Source: Gilvimarinus japonicus
GTDB taxonomy: Bacteria; Pseudomonadota; Gammaproteobacteria; Pseudomonadales; Cellvibrionaceae
Direction of reading: 5' to 3'
Assembly (NCBI RefSeq): GCF_042847215.1
Contig: NZ_AP031500.1
Coordinates: 3,844,001 to 3,908,000, forward strand
DNA: 64,000 nucleotides
Each line of letters opens with the position of its first letter. The first letter of the stretch is position 1. Below the pieces are notes generated by a model. It was given only the letters and a program-made list of their open reading frames with translations. It had not been told where the DNA came from and did not search any database. Below, piece by piece: positions 16,244-24,055 of this stretch. The translations under genes and the position numbers were made by a program.

Positions 16244-17606
16244 TACCTGGACGAGCTGAGTGTTGCGATGCTTTAAAACTAATATCAGATAAAATCTGAT
16301 CCTTCAATCGAAATACTGGATTTCCTAGCCACTTATTAAAAAAAGGAATCGCGCCGACTTGATACATGAAGCTAATCTTCACAATATACTCTTGTCCATT
16401 TACTATTATATTAGGTAAGCGATAAATACCCGCATGGGCTCTGTCTCTAGCTTCATCCCCAAAAAAAGTAAAGCTTTCGTACTCTTTAGGTATCATTGCC
16501 GACAAGAAGTATCTGTTCATTTTGGTTTTTCGCTGGGTTTGATCGCATTCGGCGGATAACTCAACAAAGCCTAATTTAATTGTAGAATGAACTTCTGCTC
16601 TTTTAATTTTATCTCCTTTAGAGCAGTCAAAAAACTCTTCATTTATCAGAGTTTTAATTTTTCTTCCTAGATTATTCTTGATTTTCTCTGTATTATTTTC
16701 GTCCTCCAGATACTCAGGTCTAAATTCCAACCAGCTTCCACGCTTGTCTTTAGGGGCTCCCTCATCCAAATCCTCCACGTGATAAAATGAATTCAGTTGA
16801 GCCCTAACATCCTTATATAAATCGGAGTCTAATTTAGTTCCAATTCCTTCGATAGCATCACTCCATATGCTAACACTTTCATCTTCATTAATTGTACGAA
16901 TATGGTTATGAAGCACAGGTTCTAAACCCATTTCGATAGCTAAATTTGGCTCTTCGAGAGCATTTTTTATGCCAAATGTCTCATTACCTATAGCCGCTAG
17001 CATGGACTGTAATTTTGTTGTTGTTTTATTTATAAAATCAGAAATGTCTTCTGAAATAGGAGGTTTTGCTAGTTTAAAAATAGAATCAGTGGTTGCTTGG
17101 GCTGCAGCATAAATCTTATTTTCCCAATTGAATAAAGAGTAAAAAACCTTATTTTCTTGAGTAAGAGTTTCAACTTTCTCTGTGAGTTTAGTACCACCTC
17201 CCCAAAACTCAGATTTACTTAAGACCCCCCAATGTAAGGGGAGTTTCAGATCAGGAAATCTATTTTTTAGTATCTGCATTACCTCTTCAACAAGACTTTC
17301 GTTTTTTGACCAAAAGTACAATATATAAGGACCTTCCTTGATTATCTTCCTTAATATCTCAGCAATAGGACTCGCTAGTTGTACTGGATCTAATTTTTGA
17401 AATTCATACAAATTTAAATCTGTGATAATGACTCTTGGGTTTAGAAATTCTAATTTAACATGATCTATGCCTGATTCATTTTGGTCATCATTGTTAATAA
17501 ATTTTATAGGGAAGCATGGATAACCTGCTTCTATAAAACTTTGATGTAACTGATTTAGCTCTAATTCGGTGTCATCTATTAACACAATCCCAGGCAAACT
17601 GATCAT
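16227..17606 (-). CDS. Receiver-like protein with unknown C-terminal domain, partner of the GHKL protein
   Basis: A 459-residue protein I do not recognise beyond its N-terminus. Residues of about 5-135 look like a divergent response-regulator receiver: the acidic pair D11-D12 after GIVLI, a phosphoacceptor-like D63 in RVIITDLNL, S100 after PYILYFW, and K131. The remaining about 320 residues have no obvious DNA-binding domain. They include a C-terminal part with ELSAECDQTQRK and NGQEYIVKISF that could be an effector. Its ATG overlaps the stop of the GHKL gene by one base, so the two are translationally coupled. It is very AT-rich, consistent with transfer. The role is probably output or effector of the GHKL protein. 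Confidence 0.7.
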   Translation of the reverse strand: MISLPGIVLIDDTELELNQLHQSFIEAGYPCFPIKFINNDDQNESGIDHVKLEFLNPRVIITDLNLYEFQKLDPVQLASPIAEILRKIIKEGPYILYFWSKNESLVEEVMQILKNRFPDLKLPLHWGVLSKSEFWGGGTKLTEKVETLTQENKVFYSLFNWENKIYAAAQATTDSIFKLAKPPISEDISDFINKTTTKLQSMLAAIGNETFGIKNALEEPNLAIEMGLEPVLHNHIRTINEDESVSIWSDAIEGIGTKLDSDLYKDVRAQLNSFYHVEDLDEGAPKDKRGSWLEFRPEYLEDENNTEKIKNNLGRKIKTLINEEFFDCSKGDKIKRAEVHSTIKLGFVELSAECDQTQRKTKMNRYFLSAMIPKEYESFTFFGDEARDRAHAGIYRLPNIIVNGQEYIVKISFMYQVGAIPFFNKWLGNPVFRLKDQILSDISFKASQHSARPGIIRFD

Positions 17607-19765
17607 TATTTATTTCCCTTATTAAATAACATTACGACAGCCGCACCTTTGTATGGCTCTGGCAGGTCTAAATCATCAGGATGACAGATCAAAAGCCTGC
17701 CGCCGATCATTTCCATCACTTTATCGGAGTAATATAGCCCTACGCCCATTCCACCCGGTCTAGATGTTTTAAAGGGCTGTATTGCTTCCTCTGGCGTTAA
17801 GCTGAAACCTAGGCCGTTATCCATCACTACTAGAGCTGGACCTTCCTTAAACCAGTTTGGCAGGCTATCGATACGTATGGCTGGTTTAAAGCCGTCACCT
17901 TCTTTTTCTGCCTTTAGGCTTACCCAATGGATAGAGTTGTCAATTAGATTTGTTAGCGTCGCTTGAAGTAAGCCGAATGGTGCCGTCACTTCAAACGATC
18001 CTGATTCATCAGTACTGATTGGACATGAAATTGCAACGTTGTGGTGCTCAAAGCGATGTCTATTCAATTTTATGATTTTTTGAGCAAGTGCCTTGATATT
18101 AAATGTTTTTTGTTCGTTGCGACGAAGCAGTGGAGCAAAGCCCTCAAGCAACTCAGCTAAATGCTCCGCACGTTTTAGAAGAGTCTCGTAATCATCAGAC
18201 TGACGAATTGATTCGTTCAGATCATCTACTCCTCTTTCGACTTCATGGAAGATAACAGCTAGGTTAATACCTGCAATCCCTGAGCTTAAGGTAACTTCTC
18301 GCATTTGATGGTAATCGGACTCTATCTGCGCAACTTTTCCACTCATTTCATCTTCAAGTTTGTGTTTCTTGATTGCTTTTTTAATGTCTTCAATGCTCTC
18401 CGCGAAGCGAGTTGTTGCTGGCGAGGTATCTTTAACGTCTCCCTTAAGATAAGCATTAAGAGCTTCTCGGTCCTTTTTATGCTTTAAGTGAAAGTCTTCA
18501 ACAACGCTAGCTACGATCCAACGAAAACGTTTGTATGTATCATTTTCATCAAAGCCTTCTCTGTTGGTTTTTTCTTTTAAGCTACCGCTTGCTTCTAGGC
18601 TTAAATCAATGCCGCCAATTACCATATTAGTGGCAATTTTTAGACCAGGACTATTAACGCGTCCAGCGTTTAAACCTAGCCAGTCATCATTACCTTCACC
18701 ATAGTTGAATACGCGTATACCATCCCGATATATACGGACACCAGATTGTTCTTTCAAGTATTCTTTTATCAGTTGAGGTGAACCTACAGCGTTAAGTACA
18801 GCGCCTGATTGAATGAAAACGTAGAACGTTCCTGATATGGGGCCGATACCTTTTAAATCTTCAGTTTTTAAGTAAAACGTCTCACGAATCGATTTTTCAC
18901 GAGCTAATCCCTCCTCCTTGCTTGGTACTAAAAGTTGCAGATTATCGTCTTTAGTTTCGACAGACGAAGATGCCAGCTCTTTGAATGCTTGTGGTGGATT
19001 GAAAGCGTAGGTAGAAGAAAATTGACCATTTTCATCGATAATAAAATCGTACGTCCACAGCGACTTATCAAGAATATCTTGGGCTTCAAGTAAATCAACG
19101 ACTTCTTTTTCTCTGCCTGGAACAGTTAACTTAACATCAAAGTCAGATACAGATTTGAATGGGGATATAAGACTAGTTAGTAGGCGTTTAAGCCGTCTTA
19201 AATCACCACGAGTCCAATGCGTATTATTGAGATCACCAATTTCAATTCTTGTCCCAGTCTCTGATTCAAAATATTTGGGTGCATCCAAAGGTGTAATTGT
19301 TACTTGAGTATCTTCAATGTATTGAGCCTCGCCAATTAACTTAGGCCAATCGATCGTGATCTGGTGTTCGGCAGAGTCTTTAGCTCTTGTGTTGATTGTG
19401 AGTTTTTTTCCAAGCTTATGGACTGCTAGGCGACCAATACCCTTTTCCCCTAAAGGAAGACGGTTCAGTGGGGCCGGAGTCCTAACTTTGTTCTTACTAC
19501 GCTTACTGTTTGTACCGATTTCCATCCATTTATTTAGGATGTCACCTTCTGTCATCCCAAAACCTTTATGATCCCAAATAATGATATTTGGACTTTCACA
19601 ATGCAGATTTAGAGTCACTTCGACACTTGTGGCATTAGCATCATAAGCATTTTTTACAAGTTCAAAAACAGCTAAACGGTCATCACCAATCAACTCATCA
19701 CCAAGAAGCTTTAGTAGGTGAGCATTAGCTCTAAATGGTCTAATCAATGGATTGTTATCTTCCAT
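17606..19765 (-). CDS. Dual GHKL ATPase protein (Hsp90/MORC-like N-terminus, histidine-kinase-like C-terminus)
   Basis: A 719-residue protein with two GHKL ATP-binding modules. The first has ELVKNAYDAN (35-44), DHKGFGM (65-71) and GEKGIGR (106-112), as in Hsp90/MutL/MORC-type ATPases, followed by a probable S5-like transducer to about 405. A helical stretch (about 450-550) contains FHEVERGVDDL with H507, placed like the phosphorylated histidine of sensor kinases. The second module has TNLIDNS (605-611), DNGLGF (649-654) and GGMGVGLY (671-678), as in HATPase_c. There are no membrane segments, so it is cytoplasmic. GHKL proteins called MORC and paraMORC are known in restriction-modification neighbourhoods. 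It lies between a broken GIY-YIG gene and the receiver-like gene, in one operon. Confidence 0.8.
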   Translation of the reverse strand: MEDNNPLIRPFRANAHLLKLLGDELIGDDRLAVFELVKNAYDANATSVEVTLNLHCESPNIIIWDHKGFGMTEGDILNKWMEIGTNSKRSKNKVRTPAPLNRLPLGEKGIGRLAVHKLGKKLTINTRAKDSAEHQITIDWPKLIGEAQYIEDTQVTITPLDAPKYFESETGTRIEIGDLNNTHWTRGDLRRLKRLLTSLISPFKSVSDFDVKLTVPGREKEVVDLLEAQDILDKSLWTYDFIIDENGQFSSTYAFNPPQAFKELASSSVETKDDNLQLLVPSKEEGLAREKSIRETFYLKTEDLKGIGPISGTFYVFIQSGAVLNAVGSPQLIKEYLKEQSGVRIYRDGIRVFNYGEGNDDWLGLNAGRVNSPGLKIATNMVIGGIDLSLEASGSLKEKTNREGFDENDTYKRFRWIVASVVEDFHLKHKKDREALNAYLKGDVKDTSPATTRFAESIEDIKKAIKKHKLEDEMSGKVAQIESDYHQMREVTLSSGIAGINLAVIFHEVERGVDDLNESIRQSDDYETLLKRAEHLAELLEGFAPLLRRNEQKTFNIKALAQKIIKLNRHRFEHHNVAISCPISTDESGSFEVTAPFGLLQATLTNLIDNSIHWVSLKAEKEGDGFKPAIRIDSLPNWFKEGPALVVMDNGLGFSLTPEEAIQPFKTSRPGGMGVGLYYSDKVMEMIGGRLLICHPDDLDLPEPYKGAAVVMLFNKGNK

Positions 19766-19818
19766 TTATACATAACCTCTAACTAATTCATGTAATACAG
19801 CTTTCAACGCCGTCAATT

Positions 19819-20403
19819 CTAGACCTCAGAATTTCTGTATATTCTACGGTTACCAATCTTCACGCCGTCAAGCTGACCCTCTTTAAGAAGGAGGCCAAGA
19901 GTACTGTAAGTCAAATAATCATCTTACTGCTTGCCTTCGTTGTCTGATTGCACCCCCAAATAGTTTGCACAATCTGAGTTTGTAACACCTTTCGAATTCT
20001 CTCCAGCTAATGAGCAAATAGAGTCTTTTATTAATTTTAGCCCTAACTGTGCTTTTTCTACGGCACCATTTGGCACAACTATCAAATTATCTATCCTACG
20101 CTTTATAGATTTAGGTATTACGGTGTTATACAGCGGACCACCACTATCGACTGTTTCGAAGCTAGCAATTAATTCAAGTTCAATTTGAAGTGCTTGCTCT
20201 TCTGTTAATTGCTCTACTATTTTTTATATAATGGGGCTCTTGCCACTACCAAGGATGTCTTGAATGTATTTACCTTTCCGATTGTTATCTACTTTCTTCA
20301 GATGATCAGTCGCGCGACTTCCAGCTCCTTCTCCAATATAAAACACTTTAGCGGGATTTTCTCTAGGGTCTTTTATTGAATAAACGTAGTATGTCGCAGC
20401 CAT
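19819..20403 (-). pseudogene. GIY-YIG nuclease gene with two in-frame TAA codons
   Basis: The frame starts at ATG 20403 (GGAG 6 bases upstream) and reads 194 codons to TAG at 19821-19819 with no frameshift. TAA interrupts it at codon 60 (20226-20224) and codon 160 (19926-19924). The N-terminus is a GIY-YIG domain of the LEM3-like type: YYVYSIKDP, FYIGEGAGSRATDH with the catalytic Arg, EQALQIELELI with the metal-site Glu, and PLYNTV. The C-terminal part (GVTNSDCANYLGVQSDNEG, then YLTYSTLGLLLKEG) looks like a small winged helix. Each stop is one substitution from a sense codon. The gene lies 53 bp upstream of the GHKL gene on the same strand, as first gene of that operon. It is either a recent pseudogene or carries a sequencing or recoding oddity. 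Confidence 0.8.
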
Positions 20404-20669
20404 TGGCTCTCCACTTAAATCCCTATGGTAAGCATGCCTTAGTATATCTCTTATGTGGTAAAGTAGGCATAGTTAGCCGCCATATTCATGGTTCCATACT
20501 AAACATGCAAGATGTTAGCACCCTCTGATTAATTCTAAAGGTCTTAGATAGTTAAAAAGCTAAAACTAACACACTTGGATTAAAATCCGAAGCGCATCAT
20601 CTAATCAGACAGAAGAGGGGGTCAGCTGACAGTAAGCTTCGTCGCTTTTTCTCCGGCAAGAGATTAAGT
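20404..20669. other. Non-coding stretch upstream of the GIY-YIG operon
   Basis: AT-rich sequence that must contain the promoter of the GIY-YIG / GHKL / receiver operon on the minus strand. No clear promoter, gene or terminal inverted repeat of the adjacent IS remnant could be assigned. Confidence 0.4.
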
Positions 20670-21293
20670 TGTAACGAAACAACACGGCCAGCTGGCTTAT
20701 GAGCAACGATGCCAGATTACATTGTTGATTAAAAAGGATTTTAGCCAAAGGGAGATAGCTTCGACCCTTGGTGCCTGCCAACCGCCAACAGAAAGATGAC
20801 AAAAAAATTCAGGAGCGCGGGGCTATCGAAATAATCAAGCGCAATGCCGCGCCGTTTGAAGGCGGTCAAACCGACGTAAGTCACAACTCTATAGTATCAC
20901 CATTGAGTCTAGGCTCCAATCGAGTGGAGCCTAGAGCAGATAGTGGGTTGGTTTCTAGCAGATCAGGTGTAGTTAATTAGCCATGAAAGTATCTATTCCC
21001 ACATTTGGGCTGATAAACAAGCGAGTGGCGAGCTTTATACATAACATCACCCCTGATAACAGCAAGAAGTTTGCCTATCAAGAGAAAATCAAAAGAGCGC
21101 TCTGGGCCGAGGCTTATTTAACCCATCCTTACCGCTTTTGGGGGCGGCTCGAATAAAAACACCAACCGCTTGGCCAATATTTTCCGAAAATGACAAGCTT
21201 AAAGGGCGTGACAAAAACAGTGATGCGTCTAGTGAATCGGTGAAATTCACGCCCAAGAAATGGCCCTAGCTTTAAAACGCCGAGCCAATTAGT
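20670..21293 (+). mobile_element. Decayed IS30-family transposase remnant
   Basis: Translation of the plus strand gives broken IS30 transposase pieces in order. The N-terminal HTH is AYEQRCQITLLIKKDFSQRE, then NSGARGYRNNQAQ. From about 20930 there is EWSLEQIVGWFLADQ and ESIYSHIWADKQASGELYT. From about 21050 there is KKFAYQEKIKRALWAEAYL and HPYRFWGR, ending with QYFP and NSRPRNGPSFKTPSQ. Several stops interrupt the frames. About 100 residues around the first catalytic Asp are missing between GELYT and KKFAYQ. The element cannot be active. Terminal inverted repeats and target duplication were not found by eye. Confidence 0.8.
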
Positions 21294-21411
21294 AAATGAT
21301 CACATGGTTGCATTAGTAGCTTGAATTGTTAAGCGCTTCGGGTTTGAATATGCGATAGTTAATTCAACGGTCTTTCGGTCCAATTATAAAATTATTTTAT
21401 CTGGCTTACCT

Positions 21412-21654
21412 TTCTACGAAGTACCGTCTTTGACTCCCATGCAACCAGCCGAGCGTAGGCCTATTTTAGGGGGTAAGCAAATAGGACATTTGCGCAAGCA
21501 TCGTCAGGGCATGGACGCCCTGTCGATGCGGCCCTCTAAAATCGGCCGGAGCGAGGGAACCCGTCAGGGCTGAGGTGCCGGGGTGGGCTTTCTTTTGGTT
21601 ACTTTGATTTGCCCAAACAAAGAAAAGTCACTCGCCACGCTCGGCGATGCGAGC
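21412..21654. repeat. Dispersed intergenic repeat, copy A
   Basis: Non-coding repeat with blocks CTACGAAG, TGCAACCAGCCGAGCG, a hairpin-forming CAGGGCATGGACGCCCTG, GGGCTTTCTTTTGGTTACTTT, and AAAGTCACTCGCC...GGCGAT. Similar blocks in the same order occur at 35979-36090. Such elements are frequent between genes in gammaproteobacteria. It marks the right side of the accessory island. Confidence 0.55.
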
Positions 21655-21715
21655 TTATAAATATAGCCCGCGTTAGCGGCATCCAACTTCTCTTGGCGTA
21701 TTTACTCCCAATAAA

Positions 21716-21985
21716 TTACGAAGACTCAAGCGTTTCGACCTCAATCGTAATCAAAGAGTTCTCATGCATTTCACCATATAACACCTGATTTGCATAAGTT
21801 TCGAGCTCGCTCCACAGCTTGGCCTTCTCGGCACTCCGGTCGGTCTGGTAGATTTGATAGACCTTGTACGCATCTTCAACATCCATATAGTGACGACGCA
21901 AAAACTCATAGGCTAACTCCAGTGCCGCTTCTTCATGGTGCGGGCTGGCTTGACCGATACCTTCAGCAATTAATTCATATTGCAT
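21716..21985 (-). CDS. Small hypothetical protein, 89 residues
   Basis: I do not recognise a family. CAGGAG lies 9 bases before the ATG, which supports translation. The protein is acidic and mostly helical by composition (EEAALELAYEFLRRHYMDVEDAYKVYQIY, AEKAKLWSELETYANQ) with a short beta-prone tail ending in ETLESS. It has no signal peptide or membrane segment. It lies between the intergenic repeat and yicC and is probably monocistronic. Confidence 0.6.
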   Translation of the reverse strand: MQYELIAEGIGQASPHHEEAALELAYEFLRRHYMDVEDAYKVYQIYQTDRSAEKAKLWSELETYANQVLYGEMHENSLITIEVETLESS

Positions 21986-22115
21986 GGCTATAGCTCCTGT
22001 AGTGAGTACAGGAACATTTTTACGTACCTCAGAGGATTGGTCTACGGACTATAAGTCACATTAATACAATTCTGGCCACCCACAGGCAGAATGTATGTTC
22101 AGGCTGGAAGAACAC

Positions 22116-22216
22116 TGGATTTCCGTCTGAGCGGGAATGACATTAATCAAGCTATTTAGTCGTGGGCTTCCCACCCCCGATCAAGTCGGGGATAACGTCT
22201 CTTAGTGGGAATGACA
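22116..22216. repeat. Nested hairpin repeat with two GGGAATGACAT boxes
   Basis: Two palindromic units each end in GGGAATGACAT (near 22132 and 22207). The second has an outer stem TTCCCAC / GTGGGAA and an inner stem CCCCGA / TCGGGG. This resembles the small palindromic repeats built on a GGGAATGAC core that are dispersed in many proteobacteria. It lies within 250 bp of non-coding DNA before yicC. Confidence 0.5.
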
Positions 22217-22234
22217 TAACGGAGAGTCACGTCT

Positions 22235-23101
22235 CTACTCAATATTCTGCACCTGCTCGCGCATTTGCTCGATAAGCACCTTTAACTCTACCGCCGCCTG
22301 GGTGGTTTCACTCACTACCGATTTACTCGACAGCGTGTTCGCCTCGCGGTTGAGCTCTTGCATTAAAAAGTCAAGCCGGCGGCCGAGGGAGTTTTTTTGT
22401 TTTAGGGTGCGGCGCACTTCAGTGATGTGTGTATCCAAACGGTCGAGCTCTTCATCTACGTCGGCCTTTTGCGCCATTAGCACGATCTCTTGCTCTAAGC
22501 GATCCGGGTCTAACTCTACATCCAATGCGGCGATTTTTGTTTGCAGTTTTTCGCGCTGGGCTTGCAAGATGTTGGGCAGTTGTTCACGCACGCTAACCAC
22601 CTCGGCGGCGATGGCATCGAGGCGTTGGTTAATATAAACGGCCAGTTCGGCGCCTTCGCGGGCGCGATTGTCGATCAGTTGATCGAGCGCGTCGGCAAAT
22701 AATGCCAGTGACCGCTCATGCAAAGCATCGCGGTCTAGCTCGCGCACGATTTGTACGCCGGGCCAGCGTAATACCTCAAGCGGGTTAACTGGCGCGCAGT
22801 TATCCATTTGCGCGTCGATGCGACGGCAGGCATCGGCCACTTGCGCCAGGCGGTCGGGATCTAAGCCAATACTGGCATCGCCGCCTTGCTCGGGCTGCAA
22901 GTGGATGGTGGCTTCTAATTTGCCGCGCTGGAGCTTTTTGCGCACCGTCTCGCGCAGGGCGGTTTCGATTTCACGAAACTCTTCGGGCAGGCGCAGATGC
23001 ATTTCGAGGTAGCGGTGATTCACACTGCGCACCTCCCAGACTAGGGTGTATTCGGGGGATTTGGCTTCGGCCCGGGCAAATCCGGTCATACTGCGTGGCA
23101 T
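22235..23101 (-). CDS. yicC: YicC-family endoribonuclease
   Basis: A 288-residue protein matching YicC from end to end: RSMTGFARAE at the start, VRSVNHRYLEMHLRLPEEFR near 30, and the C-terminal EELDRLDTHITEVRRTLKQKNSLGRRLDFLMQELNREANTLSSKS. YicC is a ribonuclease implicated in small-RNA turnover in E. coli. The gene is divergent from rph, the arrangement seen in E. coli and Pseudomonas. Full family length, with no anomalies. Confidence 0.95.
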   Translation of the reverse strand: MPRSMTGFARAEAKSPEYTLVWEVRSVNHRYLEMHLRLPEEFREIETALRETVRKKLQRGKLEATIHLQPEQGGDASIGLDPDRLAQVADACRRIDAQMDNCAPVNPLEVLRWPGVQIVRELDRDALHERSLALFADALDQLIDNRAREGAELAVYINQRLDAIAAEVVSVREQLPNILQAQREKLQTKIAALDVELDPDRLEQEIVLMAQKADVDEELDRLDTHITEVRRTLKQKNSLGRRLDFLMQELNREANTLSSKSVVSETTQAAVELKVLIEQMREQVQNIE

Positions 23102-23263
23102 GGGTGATCCCTTTGTCTAGTTGCTACTGTCTGAGTACAACCGGACAACAAATAACGCGAGCGAGGCCCTTTGTCCGGCGGTGGTAAAACGTTAACATGA
23201 ACCTTGATGTTAACACATGCCATCAGGCAACCGCCTGAGTTTGCAAACCGACAGGATCTTTAT

Positions 23264-23983
23264 ATGCAACGCCCTAGTGGACGACTTCCCAACGAATTAC
23301 GCCCTATCACTATTACCCGCCACTACACCAAGCACGCCGAAGGCTCGGTGCTGGTAGAGTTTGGCGACACCAAAGTGTTGTGTAATGCCAGCGTTGTGCC
23401 CGGCGTACCCCCATTTTTGCGCGGCCAAGGGCAAGGCTGGCTGACCGCCGAATACGGCATGCTACCCCGCTCTACCGGCAGCCGTATGGGGCGCGAAGCA
23501 GCCCGCGGTAAGCAGGGCGGCCGCACAGTCGAGATTCAGCGCTTGATTGGCCGCTCGCTGCGCGCTGCTGTCGACTTAAAGCAGCTGGGTGAAAACACGA
23601 TTCATATCGATTGCGATGTGATTCAGGCCGACGGCGGCACCCGCACCGCCTCTATTACCGGCGCCTGGGTGGCGCTGGCAGATGCTATCGCGCACCTAGA
23701 GGCCAACCAGCTGGTTAACGGCAAACCGATGCTGCGAGCGATTGCGTCAGTGTCTGTGGGGATTTATCAGGGCGAGCCGGTGTTGGATTTGGATTACCCG
23801 GAAGACTCCAACGCCGATACCGATATGAACGTGGTGATTGCCGACGATGGCGGCATGATCGAGGTGCAGGGCACCGCCGAAGCCGAGCCTTTTACCGAGG
23901 AGCAGTTCTCGGCCATGTTAAAACTGGCCAAAGACGGCATTGCCGAGCTCAACCGCCTGCAAAAAGCGGCGCTAGAGCGCTAA
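23264..23983 (+). CDS. rph: Ribonuclease PH
   Basis: A 239-residue phosphorolytic 3'-5' exoribonuclease that trims tRNA 3' ends. The start at 23264 gives the conserved opening MQRPSGRLPNELRPITITR, with ACAGGA upstream; a longer frame from 23204 adds 20 non-family residues. Motifs include GSVLVEFGDTKVLCNASV, PRSTGSRMGREAARGKQGGRT, DCDVIQADGGTRTASITGA and the C-terminal MIEVQGTAE. It is divergent from yicC and convergent with crc across a shared terminator. Confidence 0.96.
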   Translation: MQRPSGRLPNELRPITITRHYTKHAEGSVLVEFGDTKVLCNASVVPGVPPFLRGQGQGWLTAEYGMLPRSTGSRMGREAARGKQGGRTVEIQRLIGRSLRAAVDLKQLGENTIHIDCDVIQADGGTRTASITGAWVALADAIAHLEANQLVNGKPMLRAIASVSVGIYQGEPVLDLDYPEDSNADTDMNVVIADDGGMIEVQGTAEAEPFTEEQFSAMLKLAKDGIAELNRLQKAALER

Positions 23984-23999
23984 ACATTAACGAGCCACA

Positions 24000-24036
24000 A
24001 AAAAGGGGAGGCATTTTATGCCTCCCCTTTTTTGTG
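24000..24036. terminator. Bidirectional terminator between rph and crc
   Basis: An A-rich stretch, AGGGGAGGCA, a short loop, TGCCTCCCCT and a T-run form a strong hairpin flanked by A and T tracts. It can end both rph (plus) and crc (minus). Confidence 0.9.
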
Positions 24037-24055
24037 CGGTTGTCGCGCAGCGGTA

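Noticed and set aside
19819..20403. Genome-wide recoding of TAA as a sense codon
   Set aside because: Many intact genes in the window end in TAA (for example ppk's neighbour at 63819, ridA and hisB), so TAA is a normal stop here.
20768..20980. 70-residue ORF in the island
   Set aside because: It runs in a different frame over the IS30 transposase remnant, whose frame gives recognisable motifs; not a gene.
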